The notes: generated from the letters alone by a model not told the origin. Numbered from the stretch's first letter, positions 12,201 to 22,740 are shown. The stretch: 64,000 nt of DNA from Centropus unirufus (GCA_013397695.1 VYZI01000040.1:2973658-3037657); one strand, 5' to 3'. Numbers and translations are program-made.

Positions 12201-15200
12201 CTGTATTTTCCCACAATAAACAAAACAGATTCTAGGGGTTGTATTATCTTCCCTGGGTTTTTTTTTTTTAATAATGGGGAAGAAACACAGTTCTTCCCCA
12301 CAGCTGATATTGATGGGAGCACAGAGTCCTTTGTTCTTAGTTCATACTTGCACAAAGCATCTCATTAAAGTAAACTTGTTATTCCTTTAATAAGACATGA
12401 GTCATGCCTGAGAAGAGACTTCAGGATTTGGTCACGTTGCTGGGGGAAGGGTATTGCACTACAGGGAGTTGCCATTGCTAAAGGTGAGGTAAAATTTCAT
12501 ACCAATGGGGTAGGAACCAAATACCAAAACCACTTCTGAAAATAAGAAATGCAAGGGACTTGGATGCTGTCTTTGTATAATCTTTCCAATCGAATACCAA
12601 GTTCTGCTGGAGAAAATAAACTACTATGTATTAAACCTTTGGGAAGAATTGAAGAGAAGCTGAAAACAAGATACAATCTCATCCTGACCATAGTACCAGA
12701 CTTCCCTTGTTTTACATCGAGCTTGTTTTGAAGCTTATTTTGAGTTCACTTGGCAATCAGCCACATTTGTCCCTTTTCCGTCTCAATTTCTCCATTTCAA
12801 TGCTGCCACCTTGTGGGCCGGCTTAACTGTCTGGAAGAAGCTGAAATAAGTTCTTTACCGAAGCCACATACTATATATTTCACCAGAAATCAATTCCTAA
12901 CAAGGACATTCCCTTAGTGTTTCTGCCCTTTCTTACTTTTTGTCCAACTCTTATTGAGAGTTGTTGCAAAGCATTGCACCATTATGGCACAAATAGATAT
13001 TACAACCAGAAAATATATCTGATAAGTGAGCCAGAGCTTTCTTTTTGAGTCCTACATGTTCTAGTGTAGTTATCAGATAGAGTGGGCAAATCAGAAGAAT
13101 TCATCTAACCACAGAAAATCCCAAAATATAGGTTATAAAGGGACAAGAAACACCACATCAATTACTAGAAATAGTCATTCTTCATCTGTTTGCCATCAGG
13201 CTGATCTTGCTATGGCTTCTCAGAGTTTCAAGTCGGAATGTTTCTGTTAAAGGTCAAATGCATACGTTTAGTTTTGAAGTAGAAAATATTAATTATGCAA
13301 TTAATAATCACATGCCATCCCTCCTTTTACCTCTTTTTCTGCAGAACTACCACTGTACAACTTCAACTGTGGCTTTGGCTGGGGCTCCCAAAAGACTTTG
13401 TGCCACTGGGAGCATGACAACCAGGTGGATTTAAAGTGGGCAATCCTGACCAGCAAAACTGGGCCAATTCAAGATCACACAGGTAATCATGAGTTCATGA
13501 TTTAGCCATTTTGGATGGGAAGAGGTTGTTCTGTTTTATACAAACATGCCTTCCAAAACAATCAAAGGGTGAATTATACTTAAAATACACAAAGTCACAG
13601 ATGATTCTCTAGTCAACCTAAACCATTATAGGCGTTATATGTAGACAAAACTAACTGTAATTGTACTTTCTGTTGGGGAATGAAGACCATTTATTGTCCA
13701 AAACTGAATATTTTCATTTCCCGTGGCTTGACTTTGGATAACCATCATCTATGGGAGAAAAAAAGTCAGAATGACCAAATGTTCTGCAAATATCATCAAA
13801 TTATACAGTCATAAAAAAACCCCACATTTGTAGTTTCAGGGATTACCCACAACAAAAAGATATTGTAAGGGCAATTTTCCAGGTGAATGTATTTCATGCC
13901 CTCCTCCACTCCACCATGAGTTGGAGATTATAGCCATCCCTCTGCTCATGCAGTTTTTTTCCTAAAGTATCACCATGGGAAATTGATTGGATGGTTTCAT
14001 AGTATCTAACTCATAGCTCTGCATAATTAGGCAATAAATATGCTGCTGGCTAGTGGAGAAGGGAGGGCACTGCATGACCTGTACAGCCTCTTGCTTTAGT
14101 GTTCTCGCTTGCATACATGCAGGTTAATCAAATATGTTGAGATGAATCCCCCTTCCCACTTCTGCAACCCCTTTGCCTAATGAGAATGACAAGGAAATTA
14201 GACAAAATTGGACTTTTTAAATTCTGAGACAATTTCAATTGAATCTTAAGACAAGTACAATAGTTTCAGGAAAAAAAAAAACTTATAATACTTTGACTAT
14301 AAATGGCATTGTACAAATAAATGGCATCAAATTAACCAAATGCAGTTAGCTGAAGTGAAGGCTGTAATGGTGAAAAAATTGATGTAAAGTGAAATGGCTC
14401 AGTAGGATATGACATTGAGAGGAGGTTAAAAGCTATGTTAGCCAGAGACTGACAAAATCTAAAAGGCATGCATTAGTAAAGCTCTAATTAAGGCAACGAA
14501 GACAGAGTTCCTGACCCAGCACTGCAATAATATTCTGGAAATGAGAGCTATCTGCACTTTGCCACCAAGGATTATAGAAAGACTGAACCTGTCTTCGATC
14601 ACAAGATGAAGAAATTATATTCTTCAAATGAGATTTTGTTGTTTTCGCAGGACCATTCTAGTGCAGAATATTCCTTTGTTCCTTTAGCTGTAGCTTCAGT
14701 AAGCCTTACAGGCAGCCTCCTTTTCTCATTACTGCACTTACTTTCACTATTTTCCATTTCCAAAATTTGCCTTCAGTTCTAAGGGCACCTTCACCTGCCA
14801 GGTTTGCTATTCTCCTGCTAGCAGAGACAGAATGAGTGGGGTGGTTATCTGTGGGAACACAGACCATAAGCAGTCTGACCAGCACTGACATCTCAAACAA
14901 GCTGCTCAGTGTCACTGCTGCACAGCAAGCCACCCGATACACTGGGAGGTCCTCAATGAGCAACTCACAGCCATATCTTGCTCTCATATGCACATGTATA
15001 AAGCCGAAGGAACTCCACAGAAGTGGTCCTCAACACCAATTGCTTTAAAACAGCAGGATACACTGTATGTCACTTCAAATTATACATGTTATGATTAAGT
15101 CTGACCAGAGTTAGGTCTTCCAACTGAGACAGCAAGCCTAATGGTGTGATTATTTTACTTTTTCCCTCCCTTTGGATTTCCCTATCACCATTCTTTGATG

Positions 15201-18200
15201 AGATTTGCATGTGTTGTACTGCCCTCCGCATAGAAGCAAAGCTGGAAAAAACATTTAGGCATAAGCACTCCTGCTGAAGAAGCTAGACAAGATGTTGCTG
15301 CAATAAGACAGAAAAAAAAAAAAAGAGGAAAAAAAAAAGCCTAAATCTTTTTAGGAATTTTATATCATGTTCTTCAATAAAATTCTAACAGAGACCAGAT
15401 ACTTCTCATATATATATTGCCCAGGATACCTCTGACCACCCACAGAAAAATTCAAACAAAAGAAAATGTCCTTGCTTTATGTTAGAAGAAATATTCTTAT
15501 TTATTAGGCTCACTCCTTCCAGTCACTTGTTTAACCCACACCTCTTTCTTCCCAGTTCATCTTTTGCTACCTTTTCACTCTTAACTTCCCAGAGTAGCAA
15601 TACTCATCTTTCCTTCTTCATTGGTGCAGGACTACACCATTACAGTCCAGTAAGCCTCAATTATACATAATTTCAAGTGAAATCTAAGAATAGCGTGTAT
15701 AAGCAAAGACCAATGTTGATAAAACCACCCTTCCAAAGCACCTTCTTTTGCCTCTTATGTTTAAACATTAAACAGATATGTATGCCTCTTAATATTACTT
15801 TTCTTCCTCCTATTTAACAAGTAACTGTAAATGTCAGTCAATGCTGTCTCTATCCTTTTATGTGAGTGCATTACACATGCAACCTATTCTTACACACGCC
15901 AGGATGAAATTTATGTTTTCCCACCAACATTCTCTACAAAGAAGTTGTTCAAAAGTTGACTGGAATGGATGTCTGACTGCTGTAAATCAGAAGCAATTCT
16001 CTGTAGTTAGTATCTTACTTAGCAATTTTCTGTTACCAAACTAAACACAGTCCAATGTCCTTCTCTCCCAGTGTGACTGAGTAATTTTCTAAGTTAAGGG
16101 TATTAGGCATTCAGTTTCCATGCATGTAAATCCATCATGCTATTCAGAAAATACCAGGAATAATCTTACTCTTTTGGGAAATGGCTCCCAAATACACACA
16201 TCCTAATATATTATTGCAAAAATCAAGGGGGTAACTCTGGCACCGTTTGTGCTAATGCTTAGGCTATTTAGGAGCACTGTTTAGATCTCAGTTCCTGGTC
16301 TCTGAACATGACTGTTCAAAACGATTTTATCCTCCAGTGTTCTTCCTATTCTAATCTTTTCTTCTCAAGCACAGATTATTTTGAACAGAGATTAAAAATA
16401 GCTCTTTGCACAATTAGTGTAGAGTAGGCCCCAGGGATTTCTGTCTCGCCTGTTGAACTACGCCTGGCTTTCTTCAGGAGATGCAGGCTGGTTAATGGAG
16501 CCGATGCTGTCACACCAGACATGCTTTTGCCTCCTTCCTTGACCAAAAGCAAATTCCTTGTGTTTGACATGTAGTGAACATGTTGTTATCGTACACTTTC
16601 AGCACAAAGCATCCCAGTGAACAGCAACGGGCACTGCCAGAAGAAGTCATAGACTCATAAAATAGTCCAGATTGAAAGGCCATCTAATCCAACCCCACTG
16701 CAGTGAGCAGGGACTCAATGATCTCAAAGGTCTTTTCCAACCTAGTTGTTCTGTGATTCTAAGATGTTTGTCCTCATCTTTCTTATAAGCCCCCTTTAAG
16801 TATGGAAAGCCTGCATTAAGGTCTCCCCAGAGCCTTCTGTTCTCCAGGTTGAAAAACCCCAACTCTCTCAGCCTTTTTTCATAGGAGAGATGTTTCAGCC
16901 CTTTGATAACTTCTGTGGCCCTGTCCTTAAAGCACACCATCTTTCATAGGGCTCCCAAACCAATACCTTCTGACCCTCTTGGTTGTGAAGCTTAATCCAT
17001 CAGCATGGAAAGAAAGCAAAATGATTAGAGGTGATCAGTTTCTTAGGTGAACAAAGAAAATTAGAGCTGGTGGCTATTTCTAACACAGTCCTTCTGTCAC
17101 AGTAGGAGATGGCAATTTCATTTACTCACAAGCTGACGAGAGCCAGAAAGGGAAAGTTGCCCGACTGCTGAGCCCCGTGATTTACTCACAGAACTCTGCC
17201 CACTGCATGACTTTCTGGTACCACATGTCTGGCGCACATGTCGGCACCCTGAAGATCAAACTGAGGTACCAAAAGCCAGATGAATACGACCAGGTACTGT
17301 GGACTCTGAGCGGGCACCAGGCAAACTACTGGAAGGAAGGACGTGTTCTTCTTCACAAGTCAGTGAAACACTATCAGGTGAGCCCAGCTGATCCTCACTG
17401 AACTAACATAGCTGAGGCCGGTAAGACCTTGCTGGTCATGTTTTATACACCATAGCAGCAAATGTCACTGAAGGATTTATGTAGACAATATTATACCTAA
17501 AGATGAGCTGCTGTTGCTGTGACAGTAATAATAGTGGCATATTTCATGGTAACTGAGATGGCGGTGATACAAGCAATTTGTTATCAAAGGCCAAATAAAT
17601 ACTTGAGAAATCATTTCTCACCTGTCACAAAACTGTATCCTTGCCACAGTTTTCCTGCTGATGTAAAAGTCTTTAGTGAAGTTATGATATTATCTAAATA
17701 AGTTCACAAAGGCCTGCAGTGCAGATCGGCAGGCCATAATCAAAGTACACATAGATGTGGCATCATGACAAGTGAAGATGTGTGTTAACAACTAATTAAG
17801 GTATCCTGAATGCTGTGATTGTGCATTATCATGAAAAAAATAAAAACATTATCTTATTTTGCCAGGTGGTTATTGAGGGAGAAATTGGAAAAGGAACTGG
17901 AGGAATTGCTGTGGATGATATTAAAATTGACAATCATGTAGCACAAGAGGATTGCCGAAGTAAGTACAAATAGCAAGAACATACAGAAACATAATCCAAA
18001 ACATCATTTATTTTGTTTAGATAGCTGTTTTTATCTGTGAGAAAGGCATAAGTATTTATTGGCTATATAGGAAGTTTTGCACTGAAATTATCCTGGTCTG
18101 GCCAGGATACTTTCAGTACTTTCAGTACTGCAGCAACTGCAGTCTTTTGTATCAGAGCTGGCATTCTACTGACACAGGTCACAGAATGTTCACTTTCTTA

Positions 18201-21093
18201 CACGTCTCCCTGCATTTTATATTGCCTCTCCCTTTAATTTTTTCTGCTTTTCCCTGTTTTGCTCAAAATCCAATTTTGTTTCTCCACCCTTTTTAGAACA
18301 CTTAACTACCAGGCCAACTTGAATTCCATTTTAAAGGACAATATCAAATGCACATAAGCCAAAATGGCCCCTGCTCTCTCCTCTACTGTCTTGCAATTCT
18401 GAGTTTGCTGTGACTCATTTGCTGTAGTCACCAGCTCCTTGACATGTGGGATACCAACTAATGTTAGAATATAGCCTCTTCCACAGCTGAGCCAGGCTAT
18501 TCCTGAGCTTCTATTTGAGTCCTTTTATTTCTGGCCAATCTTGAGTTATTCCAGTCACCAATGACCACATGCACATTGCATACTGTACATAATCTGGCAG
18601 CAGCAACCCCAGATAAACACAAACAACTGAACCCTGACCTTCATGATGGAGATGAAGCAATGGCTTTTATGTAGGAGAGGGAATATAAATGAGAACCCTC
18701 AGCACTGGGAACAAGAACTTATTCCATGCCAGTTGGCAATACAACCGAGAGCAATAATAGAGGGTGTTCCTCACCTTTTTTAGCCAAGATCCTTTTGAGA
18801 GTATGACAAACTTCAGCTACATGGTAATTCCACTGCGGGATGAGAAAACTGTGCAATCTCTTTATCATATAGTCATCTGCTGGAATTCGTCAGATGCCAC
18901 CAAAAACAGAAAGACGCAGGACACGCTGCTTGGTCTCCCTGCCGTGTCCTCAGTGCCAAGAAAAGTGCTGGGATCACAGTGGTGGGATTTACCTGACTCC
19001 CAAATAAGAGAGGAGAGTAAATTATTTCCTAACTCCAGATGTTTAGGTTGTTCATACCAAAGGCTGAGTAAAGACTTTGGCCTGTAGGAGCTAAAGCCAA
19101 AAGCTCGGTCTGAAACCCAAACACAAGTGGCCTCGCTGCAGTTAGTGAAACTACTCTTCTGATTAACTGTGCCTACACTGATGAAGTGTTATGGAATTGG
19201 GCTCCAAAATTGTAAATACAATGAATGATATGCTAATTCAGCACACTGATTTCTCTTTCCCAGGCACCGAGAACCCCTGCTGATAACTAAAACTGTGCCA
19301 AGATTGGGCGGAGAGGAGTTTTTAAATCTTTCTTTTTTTTCGCCATTAATTTTCAGAGCCCATCATAATGAACTGTTCTGTCAAGTTGACATAATGATGC
19401 TCTGACACTGGAAAATCTGCTATACCATCATTGCCAGCATGATAGTCAATCAGTGTTTGTAACCCTAATAATCAATGTCAATTCTCTTTGCTTCATTAGA
19501 ATCAACCGATGTGGAGAATGAAATAGATGAAGATGATGACCCAGAAAGTAATCAAACAGGTAAAAATTGTGTTATTGTTAAAAGGGAATGAATTTTAAAG
19601 TGTATTTTCATTGTGTATTCTTTTTATTTATTTATAGATTAGTTCTCTAACTGCATATTGTATAAAGTTGTTTCTGATTTATCTAGATCAGATGCTAAGA
19701 AGGCATACATTTATTTGAAGGCTATAATGGTTTTATTCTTCTATGTCATGTAATCGTATGGATTTTGTATTATTTATACCTATCACAAACCTTCTAAATT
19801 TTATATACATAATTCATTTCATTGTATACATTATATACAATATACATATATATAGCTTGCACACTATAGCTCCTTAATATTTTGTTACCTAGAAGGCTTG
19901 TCCACAGCTGAAAAAACAACTATCATTAGATCTTAAAATTTATGACTTGTGCAGTGTCTAGGTAATTAGGCTCAGAACTCTTCAGGCTAATTGTTTCACA
20001 GACCTGGCTGAAAATGTCATTTTATGACCAATCTACCAAAGCACTATCATTTTCAATGATGATGCTTTAAATGGATCATTAAATGGATCATAATTGTCAT
20101 ATTGTCCCAATGATAAAATATACTTGCATTTTTTAGACAATGAGCTTATTTTTCTTTGTTATAGGCAATAGGGTTGGTATCATTGATTTTGGTGAAACTA
20201 AGGTTTGCCCAGAAGGTTGTCTTGGCTTTTCCTGCCAGTTAGCAGGATTTACAAGCTTACTGGATCTCTTTCATAAAATGAAATGGTTTAGGGAAAACAA
20301 TTTGTTACCCAGAGAATATTTTATGCGAAAGGGCAGAGTACTCTTCTGTGTCAGTACTGTCACTATTTCGGTGTCAAGGTCCATCCCTGAAATCAGTGAA
20401 GTAGAGATGACTGGAGATTCCAAAGCAATGTCAAAGGTTATAAACATTCACACCGAGCTGAATAAGAGTTAATTAACATTTTTGTGCCAAATACAGCAAG
20501 CAGGCAAAATGTAATTAAAAAGTCTGGTTATTCGTTCCCACAACTCTCATTTAGTCCAAAGCTAAATCAGACCCCTATGAACTTGCAGAAGATTCAAGGG
20601 TTGTAGAAGAGTATGACAAGAAATCTGCAATTATTTGGGCTGCATTATGGTTTTCAGCTATTTATGACTACCTCCAAGATGCTAGATTTTCAAATTATGT
20701 AGCAACTTATGTAAAAAACTTTATATCCTTACTCCAAATTTCCAATTCATCAAAGTTCTAACTAGAGTCAGTTCTGAAAATGTTGCACTTCTTCACTCCG
20801 TTTCAGGATTTACGCCTCCATACCATACAGGCGAGGACTACGATGATATCTCCAGGAAACCAGGCAACGTCCTGAAGACCCTAGATCCAATCCTTATTAC
20901 CATCATAGCCATGAGTGCACTTGGGGTGCTTTTAGGAGCCATCTGTGGAGTTGTCCTGTACTGTGCCTGTTGGCACAACGGGATGTCCGAGAGGAACTTG
21001 TCTGCACTGGAGAATTACAATTTTGAACTGGTCGATGGTGTAAAACTGAAAAAAGATAAACTAAACACACAGAATTCATACTCGGAAGCATGA
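113..21093 (+). CDS. NRP1: Neuropilin-1, C-terminal half (exons 10-17 joined; gene continues upstream)
   Basis: NRP1 is a type I membrane co-receptor for class 3 semaphorins (with plexins) and VEGF-A (with VEGFR2), acting at the surface of neurons and endothelium. Seen here: eight exons (113..257, 3163..3267, 6276..6335, 13345..13482, 17106..17377, 17866..17959, 19500..19559, 20807..21093) with GT/AG borders and matching phases give one open frame of 386 residues plus stop. Order: end of b2, Ser-Gly linker, MAM domain, acidic juxtamembrane cassette, transmembrane helix, tail ending SEA. The match to vertebrate NRP1, including blocks such as ERATHGGLGLRMELLGCE and NGMSERNLSALENYNFELV, is by recall of the family, not by search. 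NRP2 is less likely because the transmembrane and tail blocks are the NRP1 versions. The CUB domains a1/a2, b1 and most of b2 lie 5' of the window. No frameshift or in-frame stop was seen, so the gene looks intact. Confidence 0.97.
258..3162 (+). other. NRP1: NRP1 intron 10
   Basis: A 2.9-kb intron, GTAATT to TTTCAG. It contains scattered open frames, the longest 148 codons at 2538..2984. That frame has no recognisable product and no flanking splice sites consistent with the gene. No repeat or regulatory element stood out. Confidence 0.85.
3163..3267 (+). CDS. NRP1: NRP1 exon 11: linker with glycosaminoglycan attachment motif
   Basis: The acceptor is TTTTGTTTCAG (ending 3162) and the donor is CAG/GTGCAG. 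The exon is 105 nt and phase 1-1. It encodes APTAVPTVSEGKPVDEC, then an acidic run (DECDDDQ) and ANCHSGTGDDYQLTG. The Ser-Gly after the acidic stretch corresponds to the human NRP1 Ser612 site that carries chondroitin or heparan sulphate (family knowledge); the acidic context is visible here. The segment joins b2 to the MAM domain and is probably flexible. Confidence 0.95.
3268..6275 (+). other. NRP1: NRP1 intron 11
   Basis: A 3.0-kb intron, GTGCAG to TTCCAG. Read-through from exon 11 would add 22 residues and stop at the TAA at about 3332..3334. Otherwise it is AT-rich unique sequence with nothing recognised. Confidence 0.85.
6276..6335 (+). CDS. NRP1: NRP1 exon 12: short linker before the MAM domain
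   Basis: The acceptor is TTTTTCCAG (ending 6275) and the donor is CCAG/GTAAAA. The exon is 60 nt and phase 1-1. It encodes GTTALNTEKPTVIDNTLQP, which matches the human block TEKPTVIDSTIQ. This is the last exon of the human soluble s12 isoform, which ends by reading into intron 12. The bird sequence keeps a stop and an AATAAA at the same place (see findings). Confidence 0.93.
6366..6371 (+). promoter_or_regulatory. NRP1: Intronic poly(A) signal AATAAA for a candidate soluble NRP1
   Basis: A canonical AATAAA lies 20 nt after the first in-frame stop reached when transcription reads from exon 12 into intron 12. Human s12-NRP1 arises by the same kind of read-through. The hexamer is seen; its use is inferred. 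No obvious GT-rich downstream element follows closely, which weakens the case. Confidence 0.45.
12803..12816 (-). promoter_or_regulatory. CTCF-like core motif in NRP1 intron 12
   Basis: On the minus strand the site reads CCACAAGGTGGCAG, which agrees with the CTCF core (CCASYAGRKGGCRC) at 12 of 14 positions and includes the key AGGTGGCAG block. Occupancy cannot be judged from sequence. Confidence 0.35.
13345..13482 (+). CDS. NRP1: NRP1 exon 13: start of MAM domain
   Basis: The acceptor is a long pyrimidine tract ending TGCAG at 13344, and the donor is CACAG/GTAATC. The exon is 138 nt and phase 1-1. It encodes ELPLYNFNCGFGWGS, then QKTLCHWEHDNQVDLKW and a segment ending KTGPIQDHTG. The FNC-x-F and LCHW-HD signatures with the first two MAM cysteines are visible. 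In NRP1 the MAM domain supports dimerisation and spacing from the membrane rather than ligand binding. Confidence 0.96.
16645..16767. mobile_element. Two CR1 3'-tail fragments in opposite orientation
   Basis: Bases 16648..16711 read like the start of a minus-strand CR1 copy (TCATAAAATAGTCCAGATTG, then CCATCTAATCCAACCCC and GCAGTGAGCAGGGAC). Bases 16712..16760 read like a plus-strand CR1 tail (AATGATCTCAAAGGTCTTTT, then CCAACCTAGTTGTTCTGTGA and TTCTA). The two are diverged inverted copies of the same CR1 3' tail. Exact junctions are uncertain. Confidence 0.65.
16768..16940 (-). mobile_element. CR1 non-LTR retrotransposon fragment (ORF2 C-terminal region)
   Basis: Read on the minus strand, the segment translates as KRLRELGFFNLENRRLWGDL and AGFPYLKGAYKKDEDKHL. 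This is the familiar end of the avian CR1 reverse transcriptase ORF (consensus LRELGLFSLEKRRLRGDLI and YLKGAYKKDGD, from recall). It is 5'-truncated, as almost all CR1 copies are, and non-functional. It lies antisense to NRP1. Confidence 0.85.
17106..17377 (+). CDS. NRP1: NRP1 exon 14: core of MAM domain
   Basis: This is the largest internal exon in the window (272 nt, starting in phase 1 and ending on a codon boundary, CAG/GTGAGC). It encodes GDGNFIYSQADESQ, KGKVARLLSPVIYSQNSAHC, MTFWYHMSG and HVGTLKIKLRYQKPDEYDQV, ending at HKSVKHYQ. The third MAM cysteine is in AHCMTFWYHMSG. The start is ambiguous by 3 nt because the acceptor reads CAGTAG. I chose 17106 (after TAG) because it gives DHTGDGNF as in human NRP1; using 17103 would insert one Val. 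Confidence 0.95.
17378..17865 (+). other. NRP1: NRP1 intron 14
   Basis: A 488-bp intron, GTGAGC to GCCAG. No repeat or motif was recognised. Confidence 0.85.
17866..17959 (+). CDS. NRP1: NRP1 exon 15: end of MAM domain
   Basis: The acceptor is ATTTTGCCAG (ending 17865) and the donor is CGAA/GTAAGT, a near-ideal site. The exon is 94 nt, starts on a codon boundary and ends with one base of a split codon. It encodes VVIEGEIGKGTGGIAVDDIK and IDNHVAQEDC, with the fourth MAM cysteine in QEDC. The block GGIAVDDI is a MAM signature. GKGTGG is one residue shorter than human GKGNLGG. Confidence 0.95.
17960..19499 (+). other. NRP1: NRP1 intron 15
   Basis: A 1.5-kb intron, GTAAGT to CATTAG. It has a short tandem duplication of TACTTTCAGT at about 18108..18128. 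A 107-codon open frame at 18764..19087 has no recognisable product. Confidence 0.85.
19500..19559 (+). CDS. NRP1: NRP1 exon 16: acidic juxtamembrane cassette (likely alternative)
   Basis: The acceptor is TTGCTTCATTAG (ending 19499) and the donor is ACAG/GTAAAA. The exon is 60 nt and phase 1-1, so inclusion or skipping keeps the frame. It encodes KSTDVENEIDEDDDPESNQT plus a split Gly, strongly acidic with an NQT glycosylation sequon. Human exon 16 (51 nt, 17 residues) sits at the same position and is skipped in the delta-exon-16 isoform. The bird sequence differs greatly from human here, as expected for a fast-evolving stalk. Confidence 0.9.
19560..20806 (+). other. NRP1: NRP1 intron 16
   Basis: A 1.25-kb AT-rich intron, GTAAAA to TTTCAG. 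It contains a TA/CA-rich stretch (about 19800..19855) and a perfect 12-bp tandem duplication (20067..20090). A 110-codon open frame at 20140..20472 is unrecognised and lacks a reason to be coding. Confidence 0.85.
20067..20090. repeat. 12-bp tandem duplication (TTAAATGGATCA x2)
   Basis: Two identical copies of TTAAATGGATCA lie directly adjacent (20067..20078 and 20079..20090) in intron 16. Replication slippage is the simple explanation. Confidence 0.9.
20807..21093 (+). CDS. NRP1: NRP1 exon 17: stalk end, transmembrane helix, cytoplasmic tail, stop
   Basis: The acceptor is CTCCGTTTCAG (ending 20806). The exon encodes a variable stalk (FTPPYHTGEDYDDISRKPGN), then LKTLDPILITIIAMSALGVL and LGAICGVVLYCACW. 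That is a single hydrophobic helix with the G-x3-G / A-x3-G spacing used in NRP1 transmembrane self-association. The tail of roughly 40 residues begins HNGMSERNLSALENYNFELV and ends NSYSEA. The terminal SEA is the class I PDZ ligand that binds GIPC1 (synectin) and directs endocytosis. The stop is TGA at 21091..21093. Tail and helix are nearly identical to mammals, unlike the stalk. Confidence 0.97.
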
Positions 21094-22122
21094 AGGTATA
21101 AAGCGACTGGAGAAGTTTCAGAGAATCGGGATGGAAGGACATAGCTCGGTCATGCTGGGGAACTGTTGATCTTTTACTGTACAGGCTGAAAAGTGCATTG
21201 ATGACACTGAGCCAAGCTTTTCTCAGGAGCTTCTATGAGTGTGTAACCAACAAACATGGACAACAATCTGTGTTAACAATCTGAATCATGTACAGTCTGC
21301 TTTTTTCTGTTGGTTTTATTTGAAATAATCAAATGCTGGTGTTGAGACCAAGTATGATTGACCTATAGTTCATTTTGTCTTTCTTTCTCTCCCTTTCTTT
21401 TGTTTTCTTTTAATGGATAATTTTGTTTTTACTGTGCAAATCCAAGATGCTGTCACAAAATGTATCCAGTGGGGTCCTTTGGATGGACATGCTGTCTGTA
21501 GCTCAGTGCCCAGAAAATATTGGAGTAACAGCAATTTAGTGGACTCCTGCACCTGTATTTGTGTATAATTGCTCGTGTTGTGCATAGGCAAAGAAGGGTT
21601 AGGATGTTTTTGAAAGTACTGCTGCCTCAGTACCGATATATGTGTCAGCTCTGTTTACGAAGCAATACAGTCAAATTTTATTGATGTTTTTCAGTGTTGT
21701 ACTAAATTTTGTGCTTGTGAACTCCATAAAAGAGTATGTGCCATCATCAGACACAACTGGTAACCGAGTGTACTGCCTAAAAACTAAACAAAAAAAGTCC
21801 TTGGCACTGGCTAGTGTATGTCCTCTCAAGTGCCTTTTTGTTTGTACTGCTTCTCATTGTGTTAACATTAACTACAGCTCTGCTTCTCTGCAGTGATGCC
21901 CTTGTCTTAATCGTATTCTGATGGCTCACTGACTAAAAGAAAAGTATATTTTAGTGTAAGAAACTAAAGCCTCAGCAAGGCAAGGGCTAATCAGATTTGA
22001 CACCTTGGCTCGATTGTTCTGCTTTCTGTATTTCAACTTTATGTCTCTTGCCCCTTTTGTATAAAGCTGCAATATCCCCCTTTATTGTTCTTTCATATAG
22101 AATGTATTTTCAAATGTAAAAA

Positions 22123-22167
22123 TCTCTCTCCCTTCCTCTTCTCTTCCTCTCTCTCTTTCTCTCTCCA
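22123..22167 (+). promoter_or_regulatory. CU-rich tract in NRP1 3' UTR
   Basis: About 45 nt are almost purely pyrimidine, made of repeated CTCTT / TCTCTCT units. In RNA this is the type of sequence bound by PTB-family and poly(C)-binding proteins (family knowledge). Function is inferred only. Confidence 0.35.
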
Positions 22168-22740
22168 AGTAGATTACATAAGCATTTGCCATTGCCAAGG
22201 AAAGAAAACTGCAGCTTTAACTTGCTGGTAATGGCAAAGGATTTTATTAGAGTTTGTGTTAAAATACAAGGGAAAATTCTTAACTTTACCATCCAAAGTC
22301 GAACTTTGGGTTGCTTCTTAACAGCATAAAGTGACAGTATCTTTTTTCCTGAAGTCATGAAACACGTCTTGTATCCTGAACAGCTTGCCTTGTTAATTAC
22401 ACTAGGGCAAATGATTCACTTACAGAAAAGATTGCATTTAAAATTAGAAACTTAACTTCTCCTGCCCCTACCTGAATCCAGAGTACTGTTCTCTTAGTAA
22501 ACATGTATATTCATGTTAATAAATGTTAATTAGGCCTACACATGGGTACTGAGGGCAGAATAAAATCCCACAGCGTATGTAGGGTATGTTCTTACCATTC
22601 TCTTATATCCAATAGACATTTCGTACCAGAAGGTTTCTGTTTGACCAGAAGTGCAGACAGTGACAGGTTCAGTGAGCAGTGTAAGCTGTTCGAAAAATGT
22701 ATTTGGTGGTTATGTGGCAATTTTTTAATATTTTAGGACA

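Larger units (their letters stand above)
6336..13344 (+). other. NRP1: NRP1 intron 12
   Basis: The longest intron here (7.0 kb). Its first bases carry an in-frame TAG (6344..6346) and an AATAAA (6366..6371), which would serve a short soluble isoform. Further in there is a purine-rich, G-run-bearing stretch (about 11690..11830) and a CTCF-like core (12803..12816). The rest is unrecognised unique sequence. Confidence 0.85.
13483..17105 (+). other. NRP1: NRP1 intron 13
   Basis: A 3.6-kb intron, GTAATC to CAGTAG. It contains A-rich runs (about 15310..15340) and, near its 3' end, a cluster of CR1 fragments (16645..16940) only about 170 bp before exon 14. The remainder is unrecognised. Confidence 0.85.
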
